Positions 6,840 to 14,082 of a stretch of 39,119 bases of DNA are shown here, one piece after another (position 1 is the stretch's first letter; the number at the start of each line of letters is the position of its first letter). Under the pieces are notes generated by a model, which saw nothing but the letters and a program-made list of their open reading frames with translations, ran no database searches and had not been told where the DNA came from. Position numbers and translations under genes: made by a program. This DNA comes from a virus, in IMG/VR virus record IMGVR_UViG_3300032236_001418, positions 1-39,119 of that record. One strand, written 5' to 3'.

Positions 6840-7369
6840 CTCTGCTCTCGGATATTGAGTTTACGATATATATTCTGAACACCTACTGCCTGTCGAATAG
6901 CATCCTGTAGTGCATCATGTTTACTGCCCTGTGGCATTTCAGGATCATGCCCTAAGTCAAATAGTGTGCGAGTATCTCGCAATTGCCAATAGTTCCACGG
7001 CAATGGCTTATTCAATTGGCGATAGATATTTTCTAGTATAACCAAATCAAAGGTAGCACCGTGGCTCCAAAAGGCACTGCAACCCCACGCAAACTTATGG
7101 AACTGGTCCATTGCATCTACTAATGGTATACGATTGTCTGGACTAAATGCTTCTTCCATAATGGCAGGGTCCTGCTTTGACCACCATTCAATCGTTAAGG
7201 GATCTACTTCACGTCCAAGTGCATCTTGGTCATCGATGTCAATACGAAAATAAAGACTATCGCTATATCCAGTGCCATACGGGTCAAAGTGTACGGCGCC
7301 TAAACTAAGAACAACAGCGGATGGGGAGACAGCCATGGTCTCCATGTCAATCATACATTGGCGAGACAT
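6836..7369 (-). CDS. dexA: DexA-like 3'-5' exonuclease (DEDD family)
   Basis: A 177-residue exonuclease of the DEDDh type: MIDMETMA (D8, E10), the middle Asp in WSHGATFDLVIL, and the KHDALQDAIRQA motif (His and last Asp). LRDTRTLFDLG is also typical of T4 DexA and Rv2179c-like nucleases. Likely acts on DNA or RNA 3' ends during nucleotide recycling. It follows the methyltransferase gene by 15 nt, with GAGAATATT before the ATG. Confidence 0.85.
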   Translation of the reverse strand: MSRQCMIDMETMAVSPSAVVLSLGAVHFDPYGTGYSDSLYFRIDIDDQDALGREVDPLTIEWWSKQDPAIMEEAFSPDNRIPLVDAMDQFHKFAWGCSAFWSHGATFDLVILENIYRQLNKPLPWNYWQLRDTRTLFDLGHDPEMPQGSKHDALQDAIRQAVGVQNIYRKLNIREQR

Positions 7370-7384
7370 AATATTCTCTTTATG

Positions 7385-8314
7385 TTAAACAAATAGATCA
7401 GGCAGTAATTGTTTTTTAAAATCAGCTATACGATCATCGGCAAACTGCTTATAGTCAGTATCAATGTCGAATCCTATATAATCTAATCCGCATTTAATGG
7501 CTGCGACGGCACTTGTGCCAGACCCCATAAATGGATCTACAAGGACTCCGGATTTCACCCCACTAAATTTAATACATTGTTCAATTAGAGCTACAGGATA
7601 TGTTGCAGGATGACTACCTCTATGTTTTTCTCTGTTGGCAATTGTGTCATAAGGCACAAACCAGCTGTTACCTTTACAACGAGTATCCGGACGAGGAGCC
7701 TTGTTTTCCAATTTAGTTGCCAATTCTTTTTCAAACTTTGTTTTTATTTCGATATCAGCATTTTTGTTAAAATCTTTGATATCTTTAAATCCATATTTTT
7801 TTGCTAGACGTCCGCGGACCCTACCGGAATTGTCGATATTGCAATCCCACATGTAAGGAACACCTACTGCTAATTTGTCACAGGCAACTGCACCTGTTTT
7901 TGTGAAATGAAACAAGTGTTCCCATGTTGGGTTTGAAAATCGACTACTGTTAATAGGTTTAAAGTGTCCAGACGTTACGTCGTCAATTGCAATACTTTTA
8001 ACCCAGACAAAATTATTTTGTAGGATAAAATGTCTACGAGCAATATTGCCCACATCCATACCTACCCAAGGGTCAATGTTGCTATAACCTACGTTGAGCC
8101 AAAAATGACCGTCATCTTTAAGACAATGCTTGACTGCGACAAATACCTTGTCCAACCATTCTAAATATTCTTGCCTAGGCTTGTTGTCTTGATATGTTCC
8201 ATAATCAATACCCAAATTATATGGAGGCGAAGTTGTAACAATGTCTACACTCTTAGCGGGTAGGTCCAACATTCCTTCGACACAATCTTGCAAATGAATA
8301 ATATTTGTTTTCAT
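7385..8314 (-). CDS. DNA methyltransferase (N4-C or N6-A, beta-type order)
   Basis: A 309-residue SAM-dependent amino-methyltransferase. The catalytic motif TSPPYNLGIDY is near residues 28-38 and the SAM-binding motif DPFMGSGTSAVAA is near residues 263-275. This order (catalytic before SAM motif) marks the beta class. A perfect TATAAATA lies only 4 nt before the ATG. The gene directly follows a small PD-(D/E)XK-like gene (8337-8792), suggesting a modification/cleavage pair, though an orphan methylase protecting phage DNA is as likely. Confidence 0.9.
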   Translation of the reverse strand: MKTNIIHLQDCVEGMLDLPAKSVDIVTTSPPYNLGIDYGTYQDNKPRQEYLEWLDKVFVAVKHCLKDDGHFWLNVGYSNIDPWVGMDVGNIARRHFILQNNFVWVKSIAIDDVTSGHFKPINSSRFSNPTWEHLFHFTKTGAVACDKLAVGVPYMWDCNIDNSGRVRGRLAKKYGFKDIKDFNKNADIEIKTKFEKELATKLENKAPRPDTRCKGNSWFVPYDTIANREKHRGSHPATYPVALIEQCIKFSGVKSGVLVDPFMGSGTSAVAAIKCGLDYIGFDIDTDYKQFADDRIADFKKQLLPDLFV

Positions 8315-8318
8315 GTTT

Positions 8319-8326
8319 TATTTATA
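8319..8326 (-). promoter_or_regulatory. Late promoter element TATAAATA
   Basis: Perfect late element 4 nt before the methyltransferase ATG, the tightest spacing in the window. The predicted start site falls on the start codon. Confidence 0.55.
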
Positions 8327-8336
8327 GAGCTCTTTA

Positions 8337-8792
8337 TTACCGAATATTAAACAAGGCACTTTTTTCTTTAATTGATATTTTTCCAGAAGGATATTTCTCA
8401 ACTAGTTCTGTTCCTGTTTTAAATACAATTCTAACTTTAGGAAACTCTGTAATATCACTAAGAATATAATCAATGGTCTTTGCATGTTCATGCAGCTTTG
8501 CTTCATTGATTTTTCGACCGGCACCTAACATATTAGAAGGTGCGTATGAAGCACCACCTTTGGTAAACCCCTTAAGATCAAACTTGCGACCTGTTTTTTT
8601 ACTAACATGATCGTAACCATCTTGATCAACAAATTCCAAATCAGGAAACCAGGAAGGAATGGTGTGTTCTAAGAACTTCGAAGCTACACGACCATCTTGA
8701 AATAATTTATGTAATTGATCCAATGGCATTGCACCAAATTGGACTTGACCTTGTAAATCAAATTCATAAACTTCGTTTAAATTATATTCCAC
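8337..8792 (-). CDS. Putative small restriction-like nuclease
   Basis: A 151-residue protein from a GTG at 8792, preceded by AGGA at 7-nt spacing. A GTG nine codons upstream lacks such a site. The segment DQDGYDHVSKKTGRKFDLKG (D61 ... D72-L-K74) could be a PD-(D/E)XK core with Asp in the third position, and basic residues follow (GAGRKINEAKLHEHAK). It is preceded by a perfect sigma70 promoter and followed by a DNA methyltransferase. Inference: an early nuclease paired with a methylase. It could instead be a non-enzymatic phage protein. Confidence 0.45.
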   Translation of the reverse strand: MEYNLNEVYEFDLQGQVQFGAMPLDQLHKLFQDGRVASKFLEHTIPSWFPDLEFVDQDGYDHVSKKTGRKFDLKGFTKGGASYAPSNMLGAGRKINEAKLHEHAKTIDYILSDITEFPKVRIVFKTGTELVEKYPSGKISIKEKSALFNIR

Positions 8793-8830
8793 GATGATTT
8801 CCTGTTTACTTGTTAACACGTTATGAATAT

Positions 8831-8859
8831 ATTATATAGGAACCACTACCATATGTCAA
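8831..8859 (-). promoter_or_regulatory. Perfect sigma70 promoter (early)
   Basis: TTGACA (8854-8859), 17-nt spacer, TATAAT (8831-8836), upstream of the nuclease-like gene and methyltransferase. Confidence 0.85.
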
Positions 8860-8907
8860 GCGGGAACAGCCCTACATAGGGCTATGTTGTTTTTCTACAA
8901 CACTAAA

Positions 8908-9144
8908 TCAGTAAAGTTTTTTGGGCAGTTCGTTATCGCGAAGTTTCTTACGCCAACGAGCCTTGGCAGCACCTGCCTTGCGTTTACGAACTGTGGTTGG
9001 CTTTTCGTAGAACATGCGTTCTTTGACTTCTTCTAACAGACCAGCATCATCTATTTTTTGTTTGAATTTCTTCATTGCCACATTAAATGGCATGTCGCCC
9101 ACGATGACTTTTAGTCCACGAGCGGTTTCTTTTTTATAACCCAT
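8908..9144 (-). CDS. rpsU: Ribosomal protein bS21
   Basis: A 78-residue bS21 homologue: [21 protein letters not shown] aligns with the N-terminal helix, and [23 protein letters not shown] with the strongly conserved FYEKPTxxRKRxxxxAxxR core. The start is the ATG at 9144, with AAGGAAA directly upstream; a TTG six codons earlier is less likely. It overlaps the clpX 3' end by 11 nt. Phage bS21 is known from pelagiphages and large phages. It may replace the host copy near the anti-Shine-Dalgarno site and bias translation initiation. Confidence 0.95.
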   Translation of the reverse strand: MGYKKETARGLKVIVGDMPFNVAMKKFKQKIDDAGLLEEVKERMFYEKPTTVRKRKAGAAKARWRKKLRDNELPKKLY

Positions 9145-10360
9145 TTTCCTTACCGTTTTCAAAAATTAATGTAGCCGGATTTCCTTCTACAGTATCTTTA
9201 CTTATAATAATTTTCTTCAAACCGCGTTCTACAAGGTTTACAGCGTCAAACTGATAAGGTAATAGACATTTTTCTATAATGTTTTTAAGTCCACGAGCAT
9301 TGGTTTTTAATTCTTTGGCCTGTTTTGCTATTGTGGTTAATGCAGCTTCTTCAAAAGACAATTTAATTCCATCTAATTCGAAAATATATTCATATTGTCT
9401 AACAAAACTATTGCGTGGCTCTTTAAGAACCTGCACAAGATTTTCTACACTTAATTCATCTACATTGATCACCAATCCAAAGCGTCCAATAAATTCCGGA
9501 ATAAGCCCATATTGTATAATATCTTTGTTAGTAGCCAGTTGATAGATTTTATCAATTTCTTTTTGATCCTGGACTGCTGCTTGAAATCCTATACTCTTAG
9601 AGTTAATTCGCTGTTGAATAATTTTATCTAATCCAACAAACGCTCCACCGCAGATAAACAGTATATTGCGAGTATCGATTTCCTGCATATCGCCACTAGG
9701 GTGTTTTCGTTTACCGGTAACTGGCACACGAACTATGCTGCCTTCAATGATTTTTAACAGTGCTTGTTGAACGCCTTCTCCGCTAACATCTCTAGTAAGA
9801 CTGACATTTTCTCCCTTACGAGAGATTTTATCAATTTCATCGATGTATACTATACCCAAGCTGGCTTTTTCAATATCACCATCTGCTTCGGTGATCAATC
9901 TGGATAATATACTTTCAACATCATCACCAACATATCCTGCTTCGGTTATACCTGTAGCATCGCAAATAGCAAAAGGAACATCTAAGTATTCGGCAATTTT
10001 ACGAGCCATCATAGTCTTGCCACAGCCAGTCGGCCCTAGCATGAGGACATTGGTTTTTTCTATTTCTATATCTTTACTGGGATTGTTAATACGTTTGAAA
10101 TGCTGGCTAACTGCTACACTGAGTGCTATCTTGGCATCATCCTGTCCGACAACATATTGATCTAAATAGTCTTTTATTAGTACAGGATTTAGTGTTTTGT
10201 TTTCCAGTGAAACTGTTTTAACTTTTTCGTCGGTCAGTATTTCGATACAGAGATCTACACAATCATTACAGATTGCCGCTTGATCGCCTACGATTAATTT
10301 TTCTACTTCTTCTCTATTTTTTCCGCAGAAGTCGCATGTATGTTTTGAATTTTTAGTCAT
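9134..10360 (-). CDS. clpX: ClpX, ATP-dependent unfoldase
   Basis: A complete 408-residue ClpX. Zinc-binding domain with C9, C12, C31, C34; Walker A GPTGCGKT (109-116); pore loop GYVG (142-145); Walker B IVYIDEID (170-177); [20 protein letters not shown]; the ClpP-docking loop IGF (257-259); sensor-2 region [10 protein letters not shown]. It therefore keeps what is needed to dock on host ClpP and unfold substrates, including ssrA-tagged proteins; the window also encodes a tmRNA with an ALAA tag. The start is the ATG at 10360 (a TTG lies just before it). It overlaps the upstream gene by 8 nt and bS21 downstream. Confidence 0.97.
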   Translation of the reverse strand: MTKNSKHTCDFCGKNREEVEKLIVGDQAAICNDCVDLCIEILTDEKVKTVSLENKTLNPVLIKDYLDQYVVGQDDAKIALSVAVSQHFKRINNPSKDIEIEKTNVLMLGPTGCGKTMMARKIAEYLDVPFAICDATGITEAGYVGDDVESILSRLITEADGDIEKASLGIVYIDEIDKISRKGENVSLTRDVSGEGVQQALLKIIEGSIVRVPVTGKRKHPSGDMQEIDTRNILFICGGAFVGLDKIIQQRINSKSIGFQAAVQDQKEIDKIYQLATNKDIIQYGLIPEFIGRFGLVINVDELSVENLVQVLKEPRNSFVRQYEYIFELDGIKLSFEEAALTTIAKQAKELKTNARGLKNIIEKCLLPYQFDAVNLVERGLKKIIISKDTVEGNPATLIFENGKENGL

Positions 10361-10742
10361 CAAATGCCTGTTCTAAGAAGTGCTCCATTTTGAGAACACG
10401 TCGATTGCTGATATATGAGTATATACTAGCAAGGTTTTCATTATCCGTTCTATAATAAAAATTATTCTTTCCTAATATATAACCAGATAGTGCTTGTGTG
10501 ATTTCGTTTTGATTGTCTAAATTTATGAACTTATGTGAACAGCATCCAATAGCCCATAAAAGCCAACCTATATCACTTTCTCTGTTATAAACATAAAAAT
10601 TACAGTCTATAACTAATTTATTTTCGGTTAACCACCGACTGATTAAATCTTGATCCTTTTCTTGAAGGTTTACAAAAAGTATACTGGTATTAGAATTTTC
10701 GTAGATATCAGGCGGGGTAATTAGTGTAACTTTTCCCGTCAT
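10353..10742 (-). CDS. Conserved T4-like phage protein, unknown
   Basis: A 129-residue protein (MTGKVTLITPPDIYENSNTS ...) with an acidic N-terminal half, SGYILGKNNFYYRTDNENLA and a C-terminal helix RVLKMEHFLEQAF. I recognise the style of a protein conserved in marine T4-like phages next to head and tail genes but cannot assign a function. It lies 4 nt after the membrane protein gene and overlaps clpX. Confidence 0.75.
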   Translation of the reverse strand: MTGKVTLITPPDIYENSNTSILFVNLQEKDQDLISRWLTENKLVIDCNFYVYNRESDIGWLLWAIGCCSHKFINLDNQNEITQALSGYILGKNNFYYRTDNENLASIYSYISNRRVLKMEHFLEQAFDD

Positions 10743-10746
10743 ACGA

Positions 10747-12006
10747 TTAAATTCGAGTCTTTACAATTGCTTGAAATTCAAATGGAACATCATCAATTGA
10801 CATTTGATTAGATTTAACCATTTCGATATAAGTTTTAATTTCTTCAGTTTTTTGAATGTGGACAGCTTTGTTATAGTCTTCTTTGGTAATAGTAGTATCA
10901 GTAGTGCTGGTCCAGAGATTACTTTCTGTCTGTTCCTCATTCTGAACATAAGTTTCAGGAACTGGAGGAGGTGCTCTACGAGGGAACACCTTGGTTCTTG
11001 GGGATATAGCATTTCCTCCCAATTTTACGGCGTTGGTGCTAGGAGTTACAATAGGCTCATCGAAAATAGATGATGTAACAACGGTGGCAGTTGTGGCTGT
11101 TGACAACTCTTCAATTTGTTCTTCTGTTAATGGGCCGTCATCTTGTTCATATGCGGCTTTTTCTTCTTCAGTTGGCTTCTCACCTACATCGGCAACATAT
11201 ACTGGGGTCATTTCTTCCTCTTCACGCTCTCTTTCTCTAAAACTTTGAAAACTTATTTGGCTGGCCAATAGCAGTATAAGAGCAAGCGGATCAAATACTA
11301 TGATCAGTGCTATGATTACCCAGGTTACTGCTTTTTCTAATATTGTAGAATCTGTAGCACCATAGATAAACCCGGCAATGTATTTGATCGGTCCTACTTC
11401 TGCTTCGACCTGCCTAAGTTCTTTGGCAATAGGGCTTCGTTCTTGGTTAAGGGCGCCGATACGGCTTTGCGAGCTAGCAATATCATTCTGGAGTTGGCTC
11501 CGTTCCCTCTGCTGACTTTTTCTAAGAGAGGCAGCTCTGGCAGCACCGGTCTCACTGGTGGATCTTGCCATAGTCTGGTCAACTGATTCATCCATTTGTT
11601 TAAGCGCTCTTTTGGCTGCATCAATGTTATCTCTCTCAGTTTGAATTTTACCATCAATAACTGCTAAACGATCTACCACATCACCACTGGGTATTGATTG
11701 ATCCAAATGGGCCTTGGATAAAAACCCAAATATACCCATACTGGTAATCATCATCAATACCGTAATAGCCACTACGAGATATGTCCTAATCAGTCTTGGA
11801 GCAATACTCCAATTCTGTTTAATCCATACTGTAGCTACAATCTTGCCTACTTCTAGTGATATACCCATAATAACGATGGGAATAACAGCACTAGCAAAAA
11901 TAGCAGCAAGGCCAGCTACACTATAGTAGACAGCCACTGCTGATACAGATAATCCGCTAATTAATGCTAGGTAGGCAATTAGCTTTTCATTAAATGAAAC
12001 ACGCAT
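10747..12006 (-). CDS. Membrane protein with coiled coil, unknown
   Basis: A 419-residue protein from the ATG at 12006; a TTG at 12024 is in frame but less likely. Transmembrane segments lie at about residues 10-45 and 65-95. A long charged coiled coil follows at about 115-200 (KIQTERDNIDAAKRALKQMD...), then a further hydrophobic pair (TWVIIALIIVFDPLALILLL). The acidic and Pro/Thr-rich C-terminal half is likely cytoplasmic. The layout resembles DUF4407-type membrane proteins. The role in infection is unknown. Confidence 0.75.
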   Translation of the reverse strand: MRVSFNEKLIAYLALISGLSVSAVAVYYSVAGLAAIFASAVIPIVIMGISLEVGKIVATVWIKQNWSIAPRLIRTYLVVAITVLMMITSMGIFGFLSKAHLDQSIPSGDVVDRLAVIDGKIQTERDNIDAAKRALKQMDESVDQTMARSTSETGAARAASLRKSQQRERSQLQNDIASSQSRIGALNQERSPIAKELRQVEAEVGPIKYIAGFIYGATDSTILEKAVTWVIIALIIVFDPLALILLLASQISFQSFREREREEEEMTPVYVADVGEKPTEEEKAAYEQDDGPLTEEQIEELSTATTATVVTSSIFDEPIVTPSTNAVKLGGNAISPRTKVFPRRAPPPVPETYVQNEEQTESNLWTSTTDTTITKEDYNKAVHIQKTEEIKTYIEMVKSNQMSIDDVPFEFQAIVKTRI

Positions 12007-12011
12007 CAAAC

Positions 12012-12019
12012 TATTTATT
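12012..12019 (-). promoter_or_regulatory. Late promoter element AATAAATA
   Basis: Late-type element 5 nt before the ATG at 12006, again with no room for a Shine-Dalgarno sequence. Confidence 0.5.
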
Positions 12020-12020
12020 A

Positions 12021-12410
12021 TCAACGCCTCATAGAGCTGATTTCTTTGGCTTCCTTATCACTAAAAACAGGAACAGAATTACTTTTATGTAGCTGGCCGA
12101 TTCCAATCATTTTTTCGCCAGTATAGACCTGTCGCGGAGCCTGTGTGCATGGTGCCCAGGTAGATTCTAAACTGGCAACACGAGCAGTCTCACGTCCTGG
12201 AGGAGGAGCAGGATTATACACCAATGGAGCAGAATTTAAGGCACGTTTCTTGCTACGCTCCGCCTGTTCAATACCCTGCCTTTTTAGTAGATCTTTCCAA
12301 TTGGCCTCTAGTGCTTCGGCTTGTCGCTTGGCTTCGGCACTGGCCCATTTGACTTTGCCTCGACGCTTGCCAGTAGTAGAAAGAGCAGGATGATGTAAAT
12401 GCATCGACAT
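12021..12410 (-). CDS. Small basic phage protein, unknown
   Basis: A 129-residue basic protein from the ATG at 12410 (MSMHLHHPALSTTGKRRGKV...). It is Lys/Arg/Ala-rich in the first half, with a helix KRQAEALEANWKDLLKRQ, and PAPPPGRE follows. It looks like a family conserved in phages and some proteobacteria but has no function I can name. Transcribed from a perfect sigma70 promoter 29 nt upstream. Confidence 0.75.
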   Translation of the reverse strand: MSMHLHHPALSTTGKRRGKVKWASAEAKRQAEALEANWKDLLKRQGIEQAERSKKRALNSAPLVYNPAPPPGRETARVASLESTWAPCTQAPRQVYTGEKMIGIGQLHKSNSVPVFSDKEAKEISSMRR

Positions 12411-12438
12411 GGTTCTATATTCCAAGTTGTAAAATTAT

Positions 12439-12467
12439 ATTATATACAGGTTAGAACAGTTTGTCAA
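12439..12467 (-). promoter_or_regulatory. Perfect sigma70 promoter (early)
   Basis: TTGACA (12462-12467), 17-nt spacer, TATAAT (12439-12444). A second TATAAT overlaps at 12434-12439. Confidence 0.85.
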
Positions 12468-12470
12468 TGT

Positions 12471-12497
12471 AAAATGGGGCATTTTCAGCCCCATTTT
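12471..12497 (-). terminator. Intrinsic terminator-like hairpin
   Basis: AAAATGGGGC / GCCCCATTTT, a 10-bp stem with a 7-nt loop. The stem's own A/T runs give a short U-run on the minus strand. The TGA ending the reading frame at 12485-12659 falls in the loop, and the -35 of the next promoter follows at once. Confidence 0.65.
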
Positions 12498-12659
12498 TCG
12501 TCATGTGTCGCCAAAGCCATAAATCTGGCTTGGCGTAATCTCTTTAGGATCGAATCTGGAAGTGGGATATCACTATCCGCAACTTCCGGGCGACGATAGC
12601 CCGCATGTAGGTCTAAGTCCTCAACAGTGGTGCCATCGTCGTCGTCATCCCAACAGAGA
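12485..12659 (-). pseudogene. Start-less coding-like frame (possible +1 frameshift extension)
   Basis: About 57 codons of protein-like sequence (LCWDDDDDGTTVEDLDLHAG ... LPDSILKRLRQARFMALATHDEKWG, stop TGA) with no ATG/GTG/TTG in its own 5' part. It lies directly after the stop of the Ala/Pro-rich gene and ends inside a terminator loop. Skipping one base at that stop (AAG-U-AAU) would join it to the upstream protein. Otherwise it is a remnant, or a sequence error hides the start. Confidence 0.4.
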
Positions 12660-12884
12660 TTACTTAGCTGCGGGAGCGGCCGTGGTAGCTGGCGCAGCAG
12701 CCTTTGCGTCGACCTTGGCAGGAGCCTTGTCTTCACTTTTGGCAGGCTTGGCGACAACTGCGGTGGCAGGTGCAGCAGGCGCGGCTGGAGCACTAGCGGC
12801 AGGCTTGGGCATTTCTTTGGATGGCTCAGCAGCGAAAGCGGTAGCAGCGAACAGAGTAGCGATTACGGTTGCGATTGTTTTCAT
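12660..12884 (-). CDS. Small secreted Ala/Pro/Lys-rich protein
   Basis: A 74-residue protein with a signal peptide (MKTIATVIATLFAATAFA) and a mature region made almost only of Ala, Pro, Lys and Val. It resembles the low-complexity periplasmic proteins of Burkholderiales. AAAAGGAAACC precedes the ATG. It follows the tmRNA terminator and may be extended by frameshifting into 12485-12659. Function unknown. Confidence 0.7.
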   Translation of the reverse strand: MKTIATVIATLFAATAFAAEPSKEMPKPAASAPAAPAAPATAVVAKPAKSEDKAPAKVDAKAAAPATTAAPAAK

Positions 12885-12978
12885 TTTGGTTTCCTTTTAG
12901 GTTAATCACAGTTTTGTCTGTGTATACTATTAACGCCTCGGTTAACTGTTCAGTTTACACATTTGGATAAATCAGTTC

Positions 12979-13006
12979 AAAATAATAGGCTCCGAAGAGC
13001 CTATTA
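12979..13006 (-). terminator. Intrinsic terminator after tmRNA
   Basis: A 10-bp stem TAATAGGCTC / GAGCCTATTA closed by a UUCG tetraloop on the minus strand, followed by ATTTTG. Lies directly after the tmRNA coding piece. Confidence 0.8.
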
Positions 13007-13009
13007 CTG

Positions 13010-13300
13010 GTGGGTTATTTTACAGAGTCTGTCCTACTCCGACACAGCCTTATGCGGCTAGTGCGAATACCTCATCATTGGCATTTATAGTTTTTGCTTG
13101 GATTACGTCCATCGCCTTTCGTGTAGATCCTGTCAATACTTATTGCCACGTCGAACCTAATTCGGGCCCATCAAAAGCACACTTGGAAGATTTATTAACC
13201 GCTGACTATTACTCTTCCCCAGCGTCACTACAGTATGCTTTTGGTGGACCCGGGGGAGAACTGCCCTCCCCGTCCGCAACACCTTTCTCTCTAGGCATTA
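13010..13300 (-). ncRNA. ssrA: tmRNA, circularly permuted (two-piece) gene
   Basis: Read on the minus strand. First comes a T-arm-like stem (GGGGAG/CTCCCC, 13253-13271), then the acceptor 3' strand CGGGTCC (13246-13252) with A73 and CCA (13242-13245). An intervening segment follows, then the acceptor 5' strand GGGCCCG (13163-13169), then TTAGGTTCGACG, the tmRNA D-region signature. The two strands pair over 7 bp with G3-U70, the alanine identity pair. The tag frame then runs through 13095-13050 and encodes AKTINANDEVFALAA and TAA (resume codon probably GCA at 13095-13097). Acceptor before tag is the order of permuted two-piece tmRNAs, known in alpha- and some betaproteobacteria and cyanobacteria. 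The ANDExxALAA tag favours a beta/gamma source. Outer ends are approximate. Confidence 0.88.
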
Positions 13301-13312
13301 AACTACAATTCT

Positions 13313-13630
13313 TTACTGGCGCACCAAAACTTCTTGCGATACGCCATTTACTATCATGATTTGTTTAGTATACGCTACTCCGTCAATAATCACAACCTGT
13401 GGCTGATCTACAACAACGGGTTGCTGAATATAAACCGGCTGTTGAACCACCACTGGAGCAGGACGAGTTAGTCCATATACTACAGCACCGCCGATCACAG
13501 CAGGTGCTACCCAACCCCAACCACCACCTCTATAAGGATGGTGATCAAAGTGTCTCATACCATAATGATGCTGTGCTGCTACAGGTGCGGACAGTAAACC
13601 AATAAATGCTGCTGCGATAATGTTTTTCAT
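13313..13630 (-). CDS. Small secreted Gly/His/Val-rich protein
   Basis: A 105-residue protein starting at the ATG at 13630 (AGGGA upstream): signal peptide MKNIIAAAFIGLLSAPVAA, then a His/Gly/Trp-rich segment (HHYGMRHFDHHPYRGGGWGW), a hydrophobic Gly-rich stretch, repeated QQPVV elements and a C-terminal IIDGVAYTKQIMIVNG. It resembles host outer-membrane-associated small proteins with glycine-zipper segments. It lies between a structured leader and the tmRNA and may be co-transcribed with it. Function unknown; the His cluster could bind metal. Confidence 0.7.
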   Translation of the reverse strand: MKNIIAAAFIGLLSAPVAAQHHYGMRHFDHHPYRGGGWGWVAPAVIGGAVVYGLTRPAPVVVQQPVYIQQPVVVDQPQVVIIDGVAYTKQIMIVNGVSQEVLVRQ

Positions 13631-13639
13631 GATACATTC

Positions 13640-13745
13640 CCTATATTTTGACGGAATCCGCAGGGCTAATAAGTGTCTCCGTCTAACTCCGGGGTCTCTC
13701 ACCCTCGCAACCAGCTATGCCGGTTTACCCCCGTCGGACACATAT
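13640..13745 (-). promoter_or_regulatory. Structured 5' leader, riboswitch-like
   Basis: Minus-strand RNA with three nested helices: an outer P1 (GTGTCCG, 13735-13741, with CGGAGACAC, 13673-13681), a 7-bp stem AACCGGC-ATA-GCTGGTT (13709-13725), and GGGT-GAGAG-ACCC (13692-13704). The 3' strand of P1 can instead pair as GACGGA (13678-13683) with TCCGTC (13650-13655), so two exclusive folds exist just before the ribosome binding site. No known riboswitch class was recognised. Confidence 0.5.
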
Positions 13746-13768
13746 ATTTACATGAAATATAGTAATCG

Positions 13769-14077
13769 TCAAGAGATTTCTACGGGGGCTCCTGGACCGT
13801 TTGAACCTGCAAAAACGTTTTGGCTACCCGAAGATGTAGCGATCCCTTTTGCTGTTCTAGCACCTATTACAGCAACTTTACGGTTTTCTGCATACACTGT
13901 AACAGGACTTTGAACTATAATATCGCCACGATTGCTCGGGCCTGCTGTTATACTACCAATTGTAGCAGTGCGGAATTTATCACTATCACCGTTGGTATAT
14001 ACTGTTTTAGCACCTGAGATAATTAAACTACCCGCTATGTCTTTAGCAACTCTAGCTACTGGATTATCTGCTGGCAT
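13769..14077 (-). CDS. PAAR-like baseplate spike protein
   Basis: A 102-residue protein built from two similar halves: GSLIISGAKTVYTNGDS...ATIGS and GDIIVQSPVTVYAENRKVAVIGA, each following the PAAR pattern (polar strand, T-V-Y/F-x-N-G/R, small hydrophobic, G). It ends SGSQNVFAGSNGPG. PAAR-type proteins cap the central spike of contractile tails (T4 gp5.4), which fits the structural gene 5 nt upstream. The classical metal-binding His residues are not obvious. Probable tail tip. Confidence 0.65.
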   Translation of the reverse strand: MPADNPVARVAKDIAGSLIISGAKTVYTNGDSDKFRTATIGSITAGPSNRGDIIVQSPVTVYAENRKVAVIGARTAKGIATSSGSQNVFAGSNGPGAPVEIS

Positions 14078-14082
14078 GGGTA

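Noticed and set aside
8864-8900. Terminator between bS21 and the nuclease-like gene
   Set aside because: Two short stems (AGCCCTA/TAGGGCT and GTTGT/ACAAC) exist, but no U-tract follows on the minus strand, so termination is not supported.
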